Positions 20,721 to 32,280 of a DNA stretch of 64,000 nt are shown piece after piece. The notes beneath the pieces were generated by a model that saw only the letters and a program-made list of their open reading frames with translations, had not been told where the DNA came from and did no database searches. The translations under genes and the position numbers were made by a program. The first letter of the stretch is position 1. Each line of letters begins with the position of its first letter. The stretch is from Kitagawia praeruptora (taxonomy: Eukaryota; Streptophyta; Magnoliopsida; Apiales; Apiaceae): NCBI GenBank assembly GCA_037693485.1, contig CM075350.1, forward strand, positions 68,862,001-68,926,000. The letters are read 5' to 3'.

Positions 20721-23084
20721 CATTCTCTAGTTGCAGCTGTCAATCCTGATGCAAGTACCACTGATCCAAATATTCCACTGCTTATTGAGCCAATTTCTGC
20801 AAGGCCAATGGAATCATTCACTACTTCATCAGGTAACACTTCTATCTCTACTTCTTTTACTACCGATAGTATGATTACAGATAGACCTGATACAAGGGAT
20901 ACCTCTATCTGTATGACTTCAGTCCACTCTTCTCAGCCACCTCTTATTTCTTCGAATTTGTTGAGCCAGATCCTTTCTAGTGAGAATGAGAGTAAACAAT
21001 TAGAGAAAAAGGAGAGTGAAGAGAGGCAGTCTCCTGAACTGGCAAAAGGAGAGGTAGAAAAGAGTGAGAAGTTACAAACTTCTAGTGAGGTAGCAGTTAC
21101 TATTGAAAGTAACTTAGGTGATATTGTGAGAAGTGATGAGATCACTTTAAAAGAACATAGAGATTTAGGAACTGTTTCTATTCCTACTACAGGTTTTCAG
21201 GAACCAACAGTCCCATCTACTGTTGATTATAAAATGAAAGGTATTATGAGTCCTGAAGACAATGTGGATGATAAAATTCCTGAGGCTCATGATAGCTCAG
21301 ATGATGAAGATGGTGATAATGCTGATGATGATCCTGATGCAGCTTAGCTAAAGGCAATCATGAAAGAAAGTCTAGGATCTGCTCATGGTTCTTCAAGCAA
21401 GTTTATGGAGACTATGGGTTTATCTAAATCTGCTTCAGCTACAACAAGGGGTGAATACAGTAATACTATTCCTGAACACATTCAAACTGTCCGACGATAT
21501 GAATGGGATACTGAATGGGATAAGCCAACTGCAGCGATAAATTTCAACAATGCTTTTTTTCATTCCAAGCATATAGCTTTTAAGCTATCTAGTCATGATC
21601 TCAAAGATCATCTGAAGACTACCACTATTCTAGCAAAAGGATTGAGGGATGAGATTGATTCTATCAAAGCTGATAATGCTAAAGTTCAAGCTGATATTCA
21701 TACAACTGTGTCTATATCTGCTACTGCTTCTAAAGTTTGTATTCTTACCAATGAAATTAAGACACTTGAAAAGAAGATGGATTCAAGATTGGATGTCTTG
21801 GAATCTAAGATGACTACTGTTGATGAAACTCTTAAACTTCTCTTATCATTTTTTATTGCTGACGATTCTGATGTCAAAAAGGGGGGGTCAAAACAAAATG
21901 CACACCTGATCTAGTTGTAAGAAAGGATGATGATACTTCTGGAAATGATGGTGGTGCTGGTGCTCAGACTCATGGAACATAAACCTCTGATGCTGCTCTG
22001 GTAAAAAGGAGAAGTTCATCTCAAACTCAAACTAAGCAGTTAACTCATGTTTCTAAATCTGGCAAGTGGACAGTAAGAACAATGGTCAAATCTCAGATCC
22101 TGACAGAAGAACAATTTTTATCACCAGGTCAGAGCGGAAGACAAACACTTCCTACAATTCTTGAAGGTAATGAAGAATTGTTAATTACTGATGTAGCAGA
22201 TGTTCCACATATTTTTGAGAAGATTACTACTAAGTTAGGCGATAGTGAAATTGTATATCATAATAGTGCTAAGGTTCATCAGTTTCATGCTGAGAAGGCA
22301 CTTGCTTTGACTTCTGAAAAAAATCCAACCATGACTACTGATGAGATTGTGGAAGAACAAAATAGGATTCTTGAGGAAATAGCTAGACAGAAAGAAGCTC
22401 CTGCTCCAAGAAGAGGAAGAGGCAGAGGAAGGAAACCTGTACAAGCAAGCACAAGGCAAATGAGATCTAGTGGAATCAGAATAGAAGAAATTTCTGAGGA
22501 TAAAAAGAAGAAAACTCCACTACTTCTTGAAATGGCTCCAGACAACAAATTCAATGAAACTGAAGATGTTGTCAATATAGAAGTTGAAGAAGAAAGTTCA
22601 CTGAGAACTAGAAGGAGTAAATCTATTGTGAAAGTACAGGAGAATGTTGCTGAAATAACTCAGGTTGATGTTTCTAACTCTGAATCTGATGATGCTAAAA
22701 TAGTAAAGAATCTTCATTTGATGATTCTTACCATTGTGATTGAATCTCATAATTTTGAGGCTGATGGGTTCAATCAAAGAAGGTTCAGAGAATTTGAGGA
22801 AGAAAAGAAAATCAAGAAAAATGAAAGAGATGTTATTAAGGATGCAACAGATGAGTACGTGAGAAGAATTTTTGAGTCTGATGAAAGATTGTGGTATGAC
22901 ATCAATAAACTATTTGAGGAGGAAATTCCAAATGAACCACAGTCCAAGAAGAAAGGAGGAAAATGGAAAGATGTTGATGATATGAAGTACACTGGACCAG
23001 CTATTTTTAGGTATGGTGGAATGATCTTAGAACCTCCAGTTTCTCCTGGGCTTCAGAAAGCTAAAGTTTCCAAGTCTGACAAAT
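20646..23084 (+). pseudogene. B third ORF (Sirevirus env-like position), broken
   Basis: Downstream of RT, three frames (20646-21347, 21360-21914, 22082-23084) encode a low-complexity Ser/Thr/Glu-rich protein. A segment with IRRYEWDTEWDKP-like spacing and a heptad-type coiled coil (KTLEKKMDSRLDVLESK) follows, then a basic RGRGRGRKP patch and an acidic/basic charged tail. Position and composition match the extra ORF that Sireviruses carry after pol. No membrane segment or fusion motif is visible. The frame runs directly into C's truncated 5' LTR at 23085. A short 3' remnant of the same region survives beyond C at 52072. Confidence 0.65.
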
Positions 23085-23674
23085 CTCAGGAAGTCAACAA
23101 GTCAAAGTAGTATTCGAGTTCTCAAGGAGTCAACAAGTCAAAGTTCCATTCGATATCTCAAGGACTCAGAAAGCTATTCGATATCTCAAGGATTCGACAA
23201 GTCAAGTGTTCTATTCGACAACTCAAGGAATCCTAAAGAAATGAGCTATTCGAGAAGTGATTCGATATGTCAATATAACAGTGTTCGAGAACTCAGAGTT
23301 ATCGATCAAGTCAATTCTAGTTCTCGAATCACCTACTTAGTCACTTCTCGAATACATTCTTGGAGACAAAATACTGAAGAAATTGTACAAGTCAGAAACC
23401 TGCAATAAGCCAATGCACTTTATGGACCACAATCTGTAACGTGCTCTGGAAAGCCTACAAGGAAGCTTGGAGAGATATAGAAGAGACAAGGGGCTAAAGA
23501 AGTGGATCTGAACAGGCTTTGCAAAGTCAAATCTGTAACCGTTTGGACACTTACTCAAAAAGGATAGACAGACTAGAAAGTAATTTGTTCAGCTACCTTA
23601 TTTGTAGTAAATAGGTTGTATCCATGTTCTATAAGGATACAGCCTCACTTCCTTAGTTATTAACTTTATAACTT
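23085..23674 (+). repeat. 5' LTR of C, truncated, left segment
   Basis: This segment matches 38211-38657 and 51662 onwards of the 3' LTR. The first 439 bp of the LTR (37772-38210 in the 3' copy) are absent, and B's ORF3 abuts directly at CTCAGGAAGTCAAC. The LTR resumes after insertion G at 25955 and runs to 26222. Confidence 0.88.
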
Positions 23675-23679
23675 CTGAA

Positions 23680-25731
23680 ATGAGAATCACAAGTCGTGTT
23701 TTGAAGAGTTTGCCCAGATCTGATGATAAGGGAGTTATGAAACATTCTAGAGTTGTTTGCTCGTGTTACAGCGACACTGAAATTCTTCCATCTTGGGTGG
23801 ATTTGGTTGAGGTCTTCTCTTGCATAGATGGAGATGATTTAAATGTTGTTGTTGGTGCTTGGGTTGTCACTGCTTCTGCAAACAACACACTCAGCAAAGG
23901 AGTCATTGTTCATGTTGTCAATGGTCTCCAAATGTTTGATGGAATGTCTTATAGGGAAACTGCAAACCATGTCATGTGTATGACAAGTTTTATAATAAAT
24001 TTGCCTGCTGGGTTGAATACTCAGAGTGGTAGCTTCTTTCGATTCTTGACGGACACCCATTCGAAGAGAATCCGTAGGCCTATGAGGTTGGCGATGTTTG
24101 TCTGCCAGGATGGAAGGGTGCTCTTTGAGGGTGCTGTTGTCATCTATTTAGTTAGCCCCCTACTGGGTGTTGAGGGAGGGGAGATGAGGCTAATCTGCAC
24201 AGAGGCCATTCCCTGCATCTTTTTGTATGGGAATGAGGAAATTCATGGTGTTCAGTTTATGTTTGCCATTATGCCTCAACAAACATCGGAGAGGCAGCTG
24301 GCATTTGATGAAGATAAAGGCTGGTTCTATATATCTAGGACTACCGGTATGTTGTTTTTCACTTCTATGTTTGAGAATTTTAATATACCCACCTGTCTTT
24401 CGAGGAAGAGCACGATTGTGTGTGCTCATTTTGATGGTAGGATGAACTTGGCAAGCAAGTTCTTGTATTGTCATCTGGCTATGGAAAAGGTTACTGTTGA
24501 GTGTGGTAAGCAATATAGTTGCAAGGAGTTTATTGCTCTTAAATTTACTCTAGCGTTTGACACAGCATGGTGTGTTGTGATTGGCAATGAGATTCAGACT
24601 TTCGGTTTGATTACGCTTCTTCCTGTAAGCGTTCAATTTAGTGTGCAGAATTGCAAAGCTGTTGCTGGGCCTTATACTTATGCATATCTGTTTGATGTGG
24701 ATTTTCCATTGAGAATTGAATTTTTGACTACGCAAGGGTACAAGCCTTCTGGTATTTTCCTGACTTTTAAGGTAATTGCTGAGGATGGTTTGTCAATAAC
24801 TCGGCACCTTGGTGTGAACGGTTTCGGTGGTGGAACCTGTTCTATCTCGATCACTATGGATAAAAGGAAGGATGTTGATGCAGCGGAGGGAACTAGTTTG
24901 TTCCTTCATTGCGTGACTATGAATTTGAATCTTCCTGATAAAGGTTTAGCCATGGTTTCCAACTCTAGAGGGATGTTTCATTCCAAGCTTGAGTTTACGC
25001 TGGTTCCGACAGACGTTGTGTTAAATGGGTCTAGAACCTCTGACATGTTAAAGATTCTAAGCATGGGTATACTGGTTTGCTGGTTTGAGTTAAACGGTAA
25101 CTATTTTGCTATTCAGGCCATAATTCTAGATTGTGGTGTTGCATCCAGGAGTATTGCTGCTGTATTGTACCGTGCGAGTGTTTTGAATTATCTGTATTCA
25201 ACAAGCTTTTTATGCTGTGGATTGTTTCTCTTGAGTAATCTGTTTTTTCTTAGATATTTAGATGTAATGTGGACTCCGGTCTTGTCTCGATGGAGTGGTG
25301 GTGCTAAGACAAATAGTTACCTGAACTTGGTTGTAGCTGTAAGGAGCTATGACAACGGGTTTACGGACTTGATCTCAGACTGTGGTCTGGAATTCAACAT
25401 TTTTGCTAGTGTTTGTCGAAATGGTGTGATCTGGCAGGACAATGCGAGCTGGGTAAGTTGGTGCAGACTTGATCAAGCATACAGGCAAGGCATCACTGGT
25501 GGGACGCGAAGAGGTTTAGCTTTTTTAGCCTCCAAAAATTGGCTATCAATGAGGCTTATACGTTGTGGATTTGATGACTTGGGTAAACCGTTTTGGGTTT
25601 GTCAAAACAGAGTGGTGGGGAATTCTCAACAGAGTGATAGCATAGCAACCATGGATTATTGTCCAGATTGGTGTCCAGTTGAACCTGTTTGCTGCAGTGC
25701 TGCATTGCTGCTCGGGTTGCCCATGCCATAG
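23680..25731 (+). CDS. Unknown 683-residue protein of insertion G
   Basis: This single frame of 683 codons runs from ATG 23680 to TAG 25731. Because the insert begins 5 bp upstream, the true start may have been lost. I recognise no domain and no LINE, LTR-element or cellular motif. Composition (Val, Leu, Phe, Cys, Met and Gly high) resembles the F ORF, and there is a hydrophobic run, YLYSTSFLCCGLFLLSNLFF, near residue 505-525 that could span a membrane. By eye it does not align with the F protein. Open length argues for past coding constraint. Alternatives are a captured transcript or a fast-evolving LINE-encoded protein. Confidence 0.5.
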   Translation: MRITSRVLKSLPRSDDKGVMKHSRVVCSCYSDTEILPSWVDLVEVFSCIDGDDLNVVVGAWVVTASANNTLSKGVIVHVVNGLQMFDGMSYRETANHVMCMTSFIINLPAGLNTQSGSFFRFLTDTHSKRIRRPMRLAMFVCQDGRVLFEGAVVIYLVSPLLGVEGGEMRLICTEAIPCIFLYGNEEIHGVQFMFAIMPQQTSERQLAFDEDKGWFYISRTTGMLFFTSMFENFNIPTCLSRKSTIVCAHFDGRMNLASKFLYCHLAMEKVTVECGKQYSCKEFIALKFTLAFDTAWCVVIGNEIQTFGLITLLPVSVQFSVQNCKAVAGPYTYAYLFDVDFPLRIEFLTTQGYKPSGIFLTFKVIAEDGLSITRHLGVNGFGGGTCSISITMDKRKDVDAAEGTSLFLHCVTMNLNLPDKGLAMVSNSRGMFHSKLEFTLVPTDVVLNGSRTSDMLKILSMGILVCWFELNGNYFAIQAIILDCGVASRSIAAVLYRASVLNYLYSTSFLCCGLFLLSNLFFLRYLDVMWTPVLSRWSGGAKTNSYLNLVVAVRSYDNGFTDLISDCGLEFNIFASVCRNGVIWQDNASWVSWCRLDQAYRQGITGGTRRGLAFLASKNWLSMRLIRCGFDDLGKPFWVCQNRVVGNSQQSDSIATMDYCPDWCPVEPVCCSAALLLGLPMP

Positions 25732-25875
25732 TTGTTAATTTTGTGATGTTGTTCTTTAAGATTTTCTGTGTTCATTAGGTTTTTGTTTATTATTGAATTC
25801 TATGTGGATTGCTAGTTTATCTAGCATTATTGATGTTTTTTCTTAGTTGTTCCGTTAGGTAGATGTGATACTAAT

Positions 25876-25941
25876 CGCGCGGTATGCCCCTAGAGATGTA
25901 ATCATTTGCCTATGGTATAAATTTTAATTAGCAAAAAAAAA
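25876..25941 (+). repeat. Conserved 3' tail of G (shared with F)
   Basis: CGCGCGGTATGCCCCTAGA, GCCTATGGTATAAA and TTTTAATTAGC lead into the A-run. The blocks match the 3' end of F in order and spacing. Confidence 0.8.
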
Positions 25942-25954
25942 AACTTTATAACTT

Positions 25955-26222
25955 TGTGAGTCAAGTTTTTTATACGTTGTAAGCTGTATCTCTCTGAGAA
26001 AAACGAAGCTGAGAATACTATCATTTGTATTCACAGATTGTAGCAACCTTTATCTAATAATACATTAGATTAAAGTGATATTGTGTCTTGTGTTGTTCTT
26101 TATCTGCACCTTCACTTCTGCACACACAAACACTTATTTGCTACATAGACTCTAGCCAAAGAAAAGTTCAAGAATCCATTCACCCCCCCTCTGTATTCTT
26201 TTATCGTATTCAATACTCAACA
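25955..26222 (+). repeat. 5' LTR of C, right segment
   Basis: This is the LTR end after insertion G, ending CAATACTCAACA. It matches 51804-52071 with a few substitutions and three 1-2-bp length differences in homopolymers. Confidence 0.88.
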
Positions 26223-26224
26223 AG

Positions 26225-26236
26225 TGGTATCAGAGC
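26225..26236 (+). other. primer binding site of C
   Basis: TGGTATCAGAGC lies two bases after the LTR end and is complementary to initiator-methionine tRNA. Confidence 0.92.
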
Positions 26237-26267
26237 GGGCTGTTTATTCAAAAACAGAAAAACGATC

Positions 26268-28767
26268 ATGAGTTCGAATACACCAAAGACTACAGGAACG
26301 GTGAAGGTCCCTAAGTTTGACAAAGAGAATTACAACCTCTGGAAGATAAAGATGATGTTGTTCATCAAAGCCTCTCATCCTTTGTATCCTGAGATTCTCA
26401 AGAATGGTCCTTTTGTTCCTCAACAAGAGATACCAGAAAAGACTGTTGGAACCACAACTATCCCAAGATCTTATGAGGCCAAGGATCCATCTAAATGGAC
26501 AGGATCAGAAAGGGAGAAGGTTGCTCTTGACAGCCACCTCATGTTGCTTATCATTGATTCCATGGACATGTCAATGTTTGCAAACATTGTATCATGTACA
26601 TCTGCCAAAGAAATATGGGATCACATTGAGGTGTTGTGTGAAGGAACTGATGAGGTTAAGGAAAAAAAGAAACAGATACTGGTCACACAGTATGAAGCTT
26701 TCATGGCACAGCCCAAGGAAAGCATTACTGAGATGTTTGAAAGGTTTCACAAGCTAGTCACTGAGTTGCAGATGAATGACAAGGTTTACAGCACCAAGGA
26801 GTTAAATATGAAATTTCTGCTATCTTCACCAAATCATCTAGAGCAAAGAGTCATTTCTCTAATGGAAAGAGATTTGAACAAAGTCACCTATGATGTGCTC
26901 TATGGAGTCCTAAAGACTCATGAGCTTGAGTTGCTTCAGAAAAGGGCTATCCAAGCCAACCAAGGTAGAATGATAAACACATCATGTGCCTTGATTGTCA
27001 ACAAATCTATTCAAGACCTAGAAGCATCTACAAGTCAGTTAAGGATAGAGGAGGTAGTAGAAGAGGAAGAAACTGAACCTGAGGTAAGTGAACCTGTTGA
27101 AGAAAAGGAGGAAGAAGAGTTTTACACTCTTGAAGAACTAGATGGGATGGAAAACACTTCATATGCTTTCATGGCCAGAAAATTTCCAAACATCAGATTC
27201 AAAAGGAATCAACCCTTCAAACCCAAACCCAAAACCATTCATTCAACAAAAGCAAGGCACCTGCGAAACCAAACAAGAATAAGTTTAAAACCATCCATGT
27301 GGATAGGTCATCTGTAAGGTGCTATAGATGCAATGACCTAGGGCATTTTGCCAGTGAATGCAAGAAGCCTAAAAAGAAGGATAGAGATTATCTTGAGCTT
27401 GAAGCTAAGTTTGAGGCCCTTCTGAAAAAGCAGACACAAGGTAAGGCCTATATAGCTGAAGGGAAGTGTTGGGATGATTCTGATAGTGATGGAGAGGAGC
27501 AAGAATTCTGCAATTATGCCTTGATGGCCAATTCCAAGGATGACACATCTCCATCAGACCCTCAGGTACCATCTCTCACTACTATAGACATGTCTGTTTC
27601 AGAGTATAAATGCATGATTGAACAACTATCTGTTGAAATGTTTAACATTCATACTAGTATGACTGTTGCTAATGAAGAGATTGCTAAACTATCTACTAGA
27701 AATGAAATGTTAACCAAAAAGAATGAGGAACTTGAGCTAACTGCTATGCAAATAGAAAACCTTAAGAAAGAAGTTGAATATCTGCAGAATAAGGTTTTGT
27801 GTGCTAGTCAGGTTGAAAAGGCTCTTAGGGATGAATTAGCTGAAAATGAATTCAAACTAAAAACTTTCAAGAAATCATCTGGTCTAGTGAAATCCTACTA
27901 TGAGAAAATTGAAGCAAAACCCAAGGCTGCTATTGGACTTGATTATGACACTCTTAAACAGAGAAAAGGCTATGCTGTCATTGAAGATGACACAGTTGTT
28001 CATGAGGAAGTGCTTCACATTTTGAAAAAGACTGAAAATCCAATTTTTAAGGAATCAACATTTGAAATTGATGAGGATGCCTTACTCATTAAACAAATGT
28101 TGAATGATGAGGATGAGGCACAATCAAATGAACAACAAGCATCTTCCAAGAGTGAGAGTGTCAAGTCAAAAGCCAAGGAGCCAGTAGTTGATAGGCCAAG
28201 ACCTAAGAAGTTTGTTAAGTTTGTTTCAGCTGGGAAGATTGAATCAGAAAAGAAAGTGACTAAGAAGAAACAGAACAGAAATGGCAAGTTAGGGATTAAC
28301 AAAGATAACAACTATGCTTATATGCCTAATGCCCCTAGGAAAACTTGTCAGAACTGTTTCAGTACCAATCATTTAACTCATGCATGCAAGAAACCTGCTG
28401 GTAGTGTATCTAAACCTTTCTATGATTGTTCTGTGCCTCTAAGACATAGAGATGCACCATTTTGTGATAAATTTGACTGTATGCCATGCAATATGAATGT
28501 TATGACTAGTTGTTTCAATCTGGAAGGCAATTCATTGATGGCTGTATCAGTCACAATTCTCACACACACTACACCAGGTCAAAGTCTTCGAGTCCTCCTA
28601 AAGCTAAGAAGGTACCTCTATCACCTAAGTCTGAAACCTCAGGTTCCAAGACTTCTAACAGTGACAAGAAGACTAATGCCAAGAAAGTTGACAAGCATGT
28701 TGTTTATGATAAAACTGTTTCTAAGTCACATGGACCCAAACTTGTTTGGGTACCAAAGGAAAAGTAA
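26268..28767 (+). pseudogene. C gag, one frameshift
   Basis: The ATG at 26268 is chosen because it follows the primer site and begins MSSNTPKTTGTVKVPKF, the family-like N-terminus. The Gag core includes YNLWKIKMMLFIKA, AKEIWDHIEVLCEG and ITEMFERFHKLV. One frameshift near 27235-27250, in a run of CCCAAACCCAAAACC, moves the frame. Beyond it come the knuckle CYRCNDLGHFASEC (~27320), an acidic segment, a long coiled coil (~27640-27870) and a second knuckle, CQNCFSTNHLTHAC (~28349). A second shift near 28510-28560 returns to the frame ending LVWVPKEK and TAA (28765-28767). The two lesions would truncate Gag; sequencing error cannot be excluded. Confidence 0.82.
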
Positions 28768-31700
28768 TACCTTTGTGTTTGCAGGGCAAAGAAAGTGAAA
28801 AGAAGGTCATATGGATTTTGGACAGTGGATGCTCAAATCATATGACTGGTGATATGGCCCTGCTATCACAATATGAGGAAAAGGCTGGCCCAATGGTTGC
28901 TTTTGGAGATGACAGCATGGGTAACATATTGGGATATGGCAAGTTGAAAGTTGGTAATGTCATCATTGAAGATGTAGCACTAGTCAAGGGGCTCAAGCAT
29001 AATCTGCTAAGTGTTGGTCAGTTTACTGATAGGGGATTCAAGGTGGATTTTGACAAAGATGAATGTTTGATCACCCACAAGAAGACTGGTGATTTTGCTC
29101 TATCTGGAGTAAGGAAGGGAAGCCTGTTTGTAGCTAATATGGATTCTGCAAACAAGGACAAAATTTGTTGCTTCTACTCAAAAGCATCAAATGAAGATTG
29201 TTGGCTGTGGCATAAGAAACTATCACACCTGAACTTCAAAGCCATTAATTCTCTAGTCAAAAGAGAGTTAGTGAGAGGCATGCCCACACTTGAATTCTGT
29301 CAAGAAGGAGTGTGTGAGGCTTGTCAAAAAGGAAAGATGAAAAGATCAAGCCACAAGACAAAGACAGTGACATCTATAACCAAGCCCCTACAACTCATTC
29401 ATATGGATTTGTTTAGGCCTGTCAATATTATGTCACTAGGAAGAAAGAAGTATGCCTTGGTGATGGTTGATGATTTTACAAGGTATACATGGGTGGAATT
29501 TCTGGCATCAAAAGATGAGGCTCCACAAGTAATCATTGAGCATATAAAGAAAATTGACAAGGAAGCAAAGGCCAGCAATGCAAGTGTGATTGCACTGAGA
29601 AGTGATAATGGAACAGAGTTCAGAAATGCCATACTTGAAGCATTCTGTAAAGAGAATGGTATTTCTCAGCAATTCTCAGCTCCAAGGACTCCACAACAAA
29701 ATGGAGTTGTTGAAAGGAAGAATAGAACTCTAATTGAGGCTGCTAGAACAATGTTACTTGATGCAAAAATGCCTACATGTTTTTGGGCTGAGGCTGTGAG
29801 CACTGCATGCTATATCCAGAACAGAACCCTCATCAACAAAAACACTGGAAAGACACCTTATAACTTGATGACTGGAAAGAAGCCTACTCTAAAGTATGTT
29901 CATACTTTTGGAAGCAAATGCTTTGTATTGAAGGATAATTCTGAATATGTTGGAAAATTTGATGCAAAAGCATTTGAAGGAATTTTTCTTGGCTACTCTA
30001 TGGAAAGAATTGCATACAAGGTTTATGTCATCAGTCAAAAGAAAGTTATGGAAAGTACAGATGTGACATTTGATGACAGCAAACTACCTGGACTAGAAGA
30101 AGCCAATGATGAAGATAAAGATCCATTGAAGTTTGATAATCTAGATGATTCTGATGAAGAGACTGAAACTGAAGTTGAAACTCGAGTTCAACAAACTCAA
30201 GTGAATGATGATACAAGAGAAGAATTTGTGCCAATCAACAGTGAAGAAACAAGCATCCAAGACACACCTGTGAGTAGTGGCAACTTCACAGGGGGAGGAA
30301 ATGAGAATGACCATGATGTGGATGATGAAGCAACATCAAGAATGAGAAATCAGGCTGAGCACTCAAGGAAATGGGATAGATCACACACTGCAGAGCAAAT
30401 CATTGGAGATCCTAATGCAGGAGTAAGGACTAGGAGAGCAACTCAGAATGAGTGCCTCTATTGTTGTTTTCTATCACAAGTTGAGCCTAAGAAACTTGAT
30501 GATGCACTATTGGATCCAGATTGGATTATTGCTATGCAAGAGGAGCTGAATCAATTTGAAAGGAACAAAGTATGGGAACTTGTGCCTGCACCAAAGAACA
30601 GAACCATTGTTGGAACAAAATGGGTTCTAAAGAATAAGATGGATGAAGATGGTGTAATTATAAGGAACAAAGCAAGGTTGGTTGCAAAAGGATACTCTCA
30701 ACAGGAAGGCATTGATTATGATGAGACATTTGCTCCTGTTGCTAGATTGGAAGCCATCAGAATATTCTTGGCATTTGCTGCTCATTCAAACTTTAAAGTA
30801 TATCAAATGGATGTCAAAAGTGCATTTCTGAATGGAGAGTTGGAAGAAGAAGTTTATGTGCAACAACCACCTGGTTTTGAGGATCCACACTTCCCAGAAT
30901 CTGTCTACAGATTGCTTAAGGCATTGTATGGACTTAAGCAGGCTCCAAGAGCATGGTATGATACTTTATCACAATTTCTTCTTGAGAATCAATTCACTAG
31001 AGGCACACTGGACAAGACATTGTTTTACAAGAAGCATGGTGATGATCTTATCTTAGGTCAGATCTATGTGGATGATATCATTTTTGGTTCTACAAATGAG
31101 AAGCTGTGTGAGAAATTTTCTAAACTCATGCAGAGCAGATATGAGATGAGTATGATGGGAGAGTTGACATTCTTTCTTGGGTTTCAAGTCAGTCAAAGGA
31201 AGGATGGTATCTTTATCAGTCAGACCAAGTATATCAAGGATTTATTGAAGAAGTTTGACTTGGAAGATTGCTCACCTGCAAAGACACCCATGGCCACTGC
31301 CACTAAATTGGATGAAGATGCTAAAGGCAAGAAAGTAGATATCTCAGTCTACAGAAGCATGGTTGGTTCTCTACTCTATCTCACTGCAAGTAGGCCAGAC
31401 ATCATGTTTGCTACATGCTTGTGTGCAAGGTTTCAATCAAATCCAAAAGAATCACATTTGATTGCTATAAAAAGGATCTTTAGATATCTTAAGGGCACTC
31501 CAAACTTGGGACTATGGTATCCTAAGGACACAGGGTTCAATCTGGTTGGTTATTCTGATGCTGATTATGCTGGATGCAGAGTGGATAGAAAAAGTACCTC
31601 AGGTAGCTGCCAGTTTCTTGGACAAAGGTTAGTCTCTTGGTATAGCAAGAAACAACAATCTGTGTCAACTTCTACAGCCGAGGCTGAATACATAGCTGCT

Positions 31701-32018
31701 GGAAGTTGCTGTGCTCAAGTGCTTTGGACTAGAAATCAACTTAGAGATTATGGACTTGTGTTGGAAAGAATTCCAATCATGTGTGACAACACAAGTGCAA
31801 TCTCTATAGTTGCCAATCCTGTCAATCACTCTAGGACAAAGCACATTGACATCAGATATCATTTCATAAGGGAACATGCAACTAATGGAACCATTGAGTT
31901 GCATTATGTTTCTACAGACAAACAACTAGCTGATATATTCACTAAGCCATTAGATGAAGCCACCTTCACAAGGTTGGTTAGTGAGATTGGAATGCTGAAT
32001 TCTTCAGATTCTGGCTAA
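28746..32018 (+). CDS. pol: Pol polyprotein of C (protease, integrase, RT, RNase H), intact
   Basis: This 1090-codon open frame has every copia Pol domain in order. Protease active site [11 protein letters not shown] is at residues 26-36. The pre-integrase zinc finger has H156, H161, C190 and C193. The integrase core has [12 protein letters not shown] and NGVVERKNR, giving the D,D,E triad, then [12 protein letters not shown] has [19 protein letters not shown] and the active site YVDD at 774-777. RNase H has YSDAD (~936), [29 protein letters not shown] and [10 protein letters not shown]. No lesion is seen. The nominal ATG at 28746 lies inside the end of gag in another frame, so the functional start is uncertain: a splice at 28784 or a recoding event may join pol to Gag. 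Confidence 0.93.
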   Translation: MGTKGKVIPLCLQGKESEKKVIWILDSGCSNHMTGDMALLSQYEEKAGPMVAFGDDSMGNILGYGKLKVGNVIIEDVALVKGLKHNLLSVGQFTDRGFKVDFDKDECLITHKKTGDFALSGVRKGSLFVANMDSANKDKICCFYSKASNEDCWLWHKKLSHLNFKAINSLVKRELVRGMPTLEFCQEGVCEACQKGKMKRSSHKTKTVTSITKPLQLIHMDLFRPVNIMSLGRKKYALVMVDDFTRYTWVEFLASKDEAPQVIIEHIKKIDKEAKASNASVIALRSDNGTEFRNAILEAFCKENGISQQFSAPRTPQQNGVVERKNRTLIEAARTMLLDAKMPTCFWAEAVSTACYIQNRTLINKNTGKTPYNLMTGKKPTLKYVHTFGSKCFVLKDNSEYVGKFDAKAFEGIFLGYSMERIAYKVYVISQKKVMESTDVTFDDSKLPGLEEANDEDKDPLKFDNLDDSDEETETEVETRVQQTQVNDDTREEFVPINSEETSIQDTPVSSGNFTGGGNENDHDVDDEATSRMRNQAEHSRKWDRSHTAEQIIGDPNAGVRTRRATQNECLYCCFLSQVEPKKLDDALLDPDWIIAMQEELNQFERNKVWELVPAPKNRTIVGTKWVLKNKMDEDGVIIRNKARLVAKGYSQQEGIDYDETFAPVARLEAIRIFLAFAAHSNFKVYQMDVKSAFLNGELEEEVYVQQPPGFEDPHFPESVYRLLKALYGLKQAPRAWYDTLSQFLLENQFTRGTLDKTLFYKKHGDDLILGQIYVDDIIFGSTNEKLCEKFSKLMQSRYEMSMMGELTFFLGFQVSQRKDGIFISQTKYIKDLLKKFDLEDCSPAKTPMATATKLDEDAKGKKVDISVYRSMVGSLLYLTASRPDIMFATCLCARFQSNPKESHLIAIKRIFRYLKGTPNLGLWYPKDTGFNLVGYSDADYAGCRVDRKSTSGSCQFLGQRLVSWYSKKQQSVSTSTAEAEYIAAGSCCAQVLWTRNQLRDYGLVLERIPIMCDNTSAISIVANPVNHSRTKHIDIRYHFIREHATNGTIELHYVSTDKQLADIFTKPLDEATFTRLVSEIGMLNSSDSG
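28765..28785 (+). promoter_or_regulatory. Gag stop plus 3'-splice-site-like tract in C
   Basis: TAA is followed by TACCTTTGTGTTTGCAG and then GGCAAAG, where the protease-bearing pol frame opens. The layout matches B and A. An upstream CAAG/GTAAGG at 27440 fits a plant 5' splice site, but use of either site is inference. Confidence 0.5.
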
Positions 32019-32280
32019 GTGAATACAGCATCTAGATTGTTGTAGCAGTAAACACTTACTTTATCTAAATTCTCAATATTTTTGGAGTAAGTGTTGGTTC
32101 AATATGATTTATAAATATTTCAAATCTGTTGCATATGTTGGAAAATCATATTTTTTTTTAACTTGAAATTTCTGTGAAATTTTGAGAAAATCACTGTTTA
32201 ATTTACTAGAATATTCTTCAATGAATATGGCTGGTAAATTTTAAAAAATAGTGAAAATTAAATTTTCTTTGTGAGTGATG

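Larger units (their letters stand above)
23675..25941 (+). mobile_element. Non-LTR, poly(A)-tailed insertion G
   Basis: A 13-bp direct repeat, AACTTTATAACTT (23662-23674 and 25942-25954), flanks the insert. The 3' LTR of C shows the empty site near 51790. The insert starts only 5 bp before the ORF's ATG, so it may be 5'-truncated. It ends with the same TATGCCCCTAGA / TATGGTATAAA / TTTTAATTAGC plus A-run tail as F. Confidence 0.87.

Noticed and set aside
13081..25731. Treating the two long ORFs (13081-15108, 23680-25731) as ordinary host genes
   Set aside because: Both lie inside insertions with target duplications, A-tails and a shared 3' end, and both split retroelement sequence.
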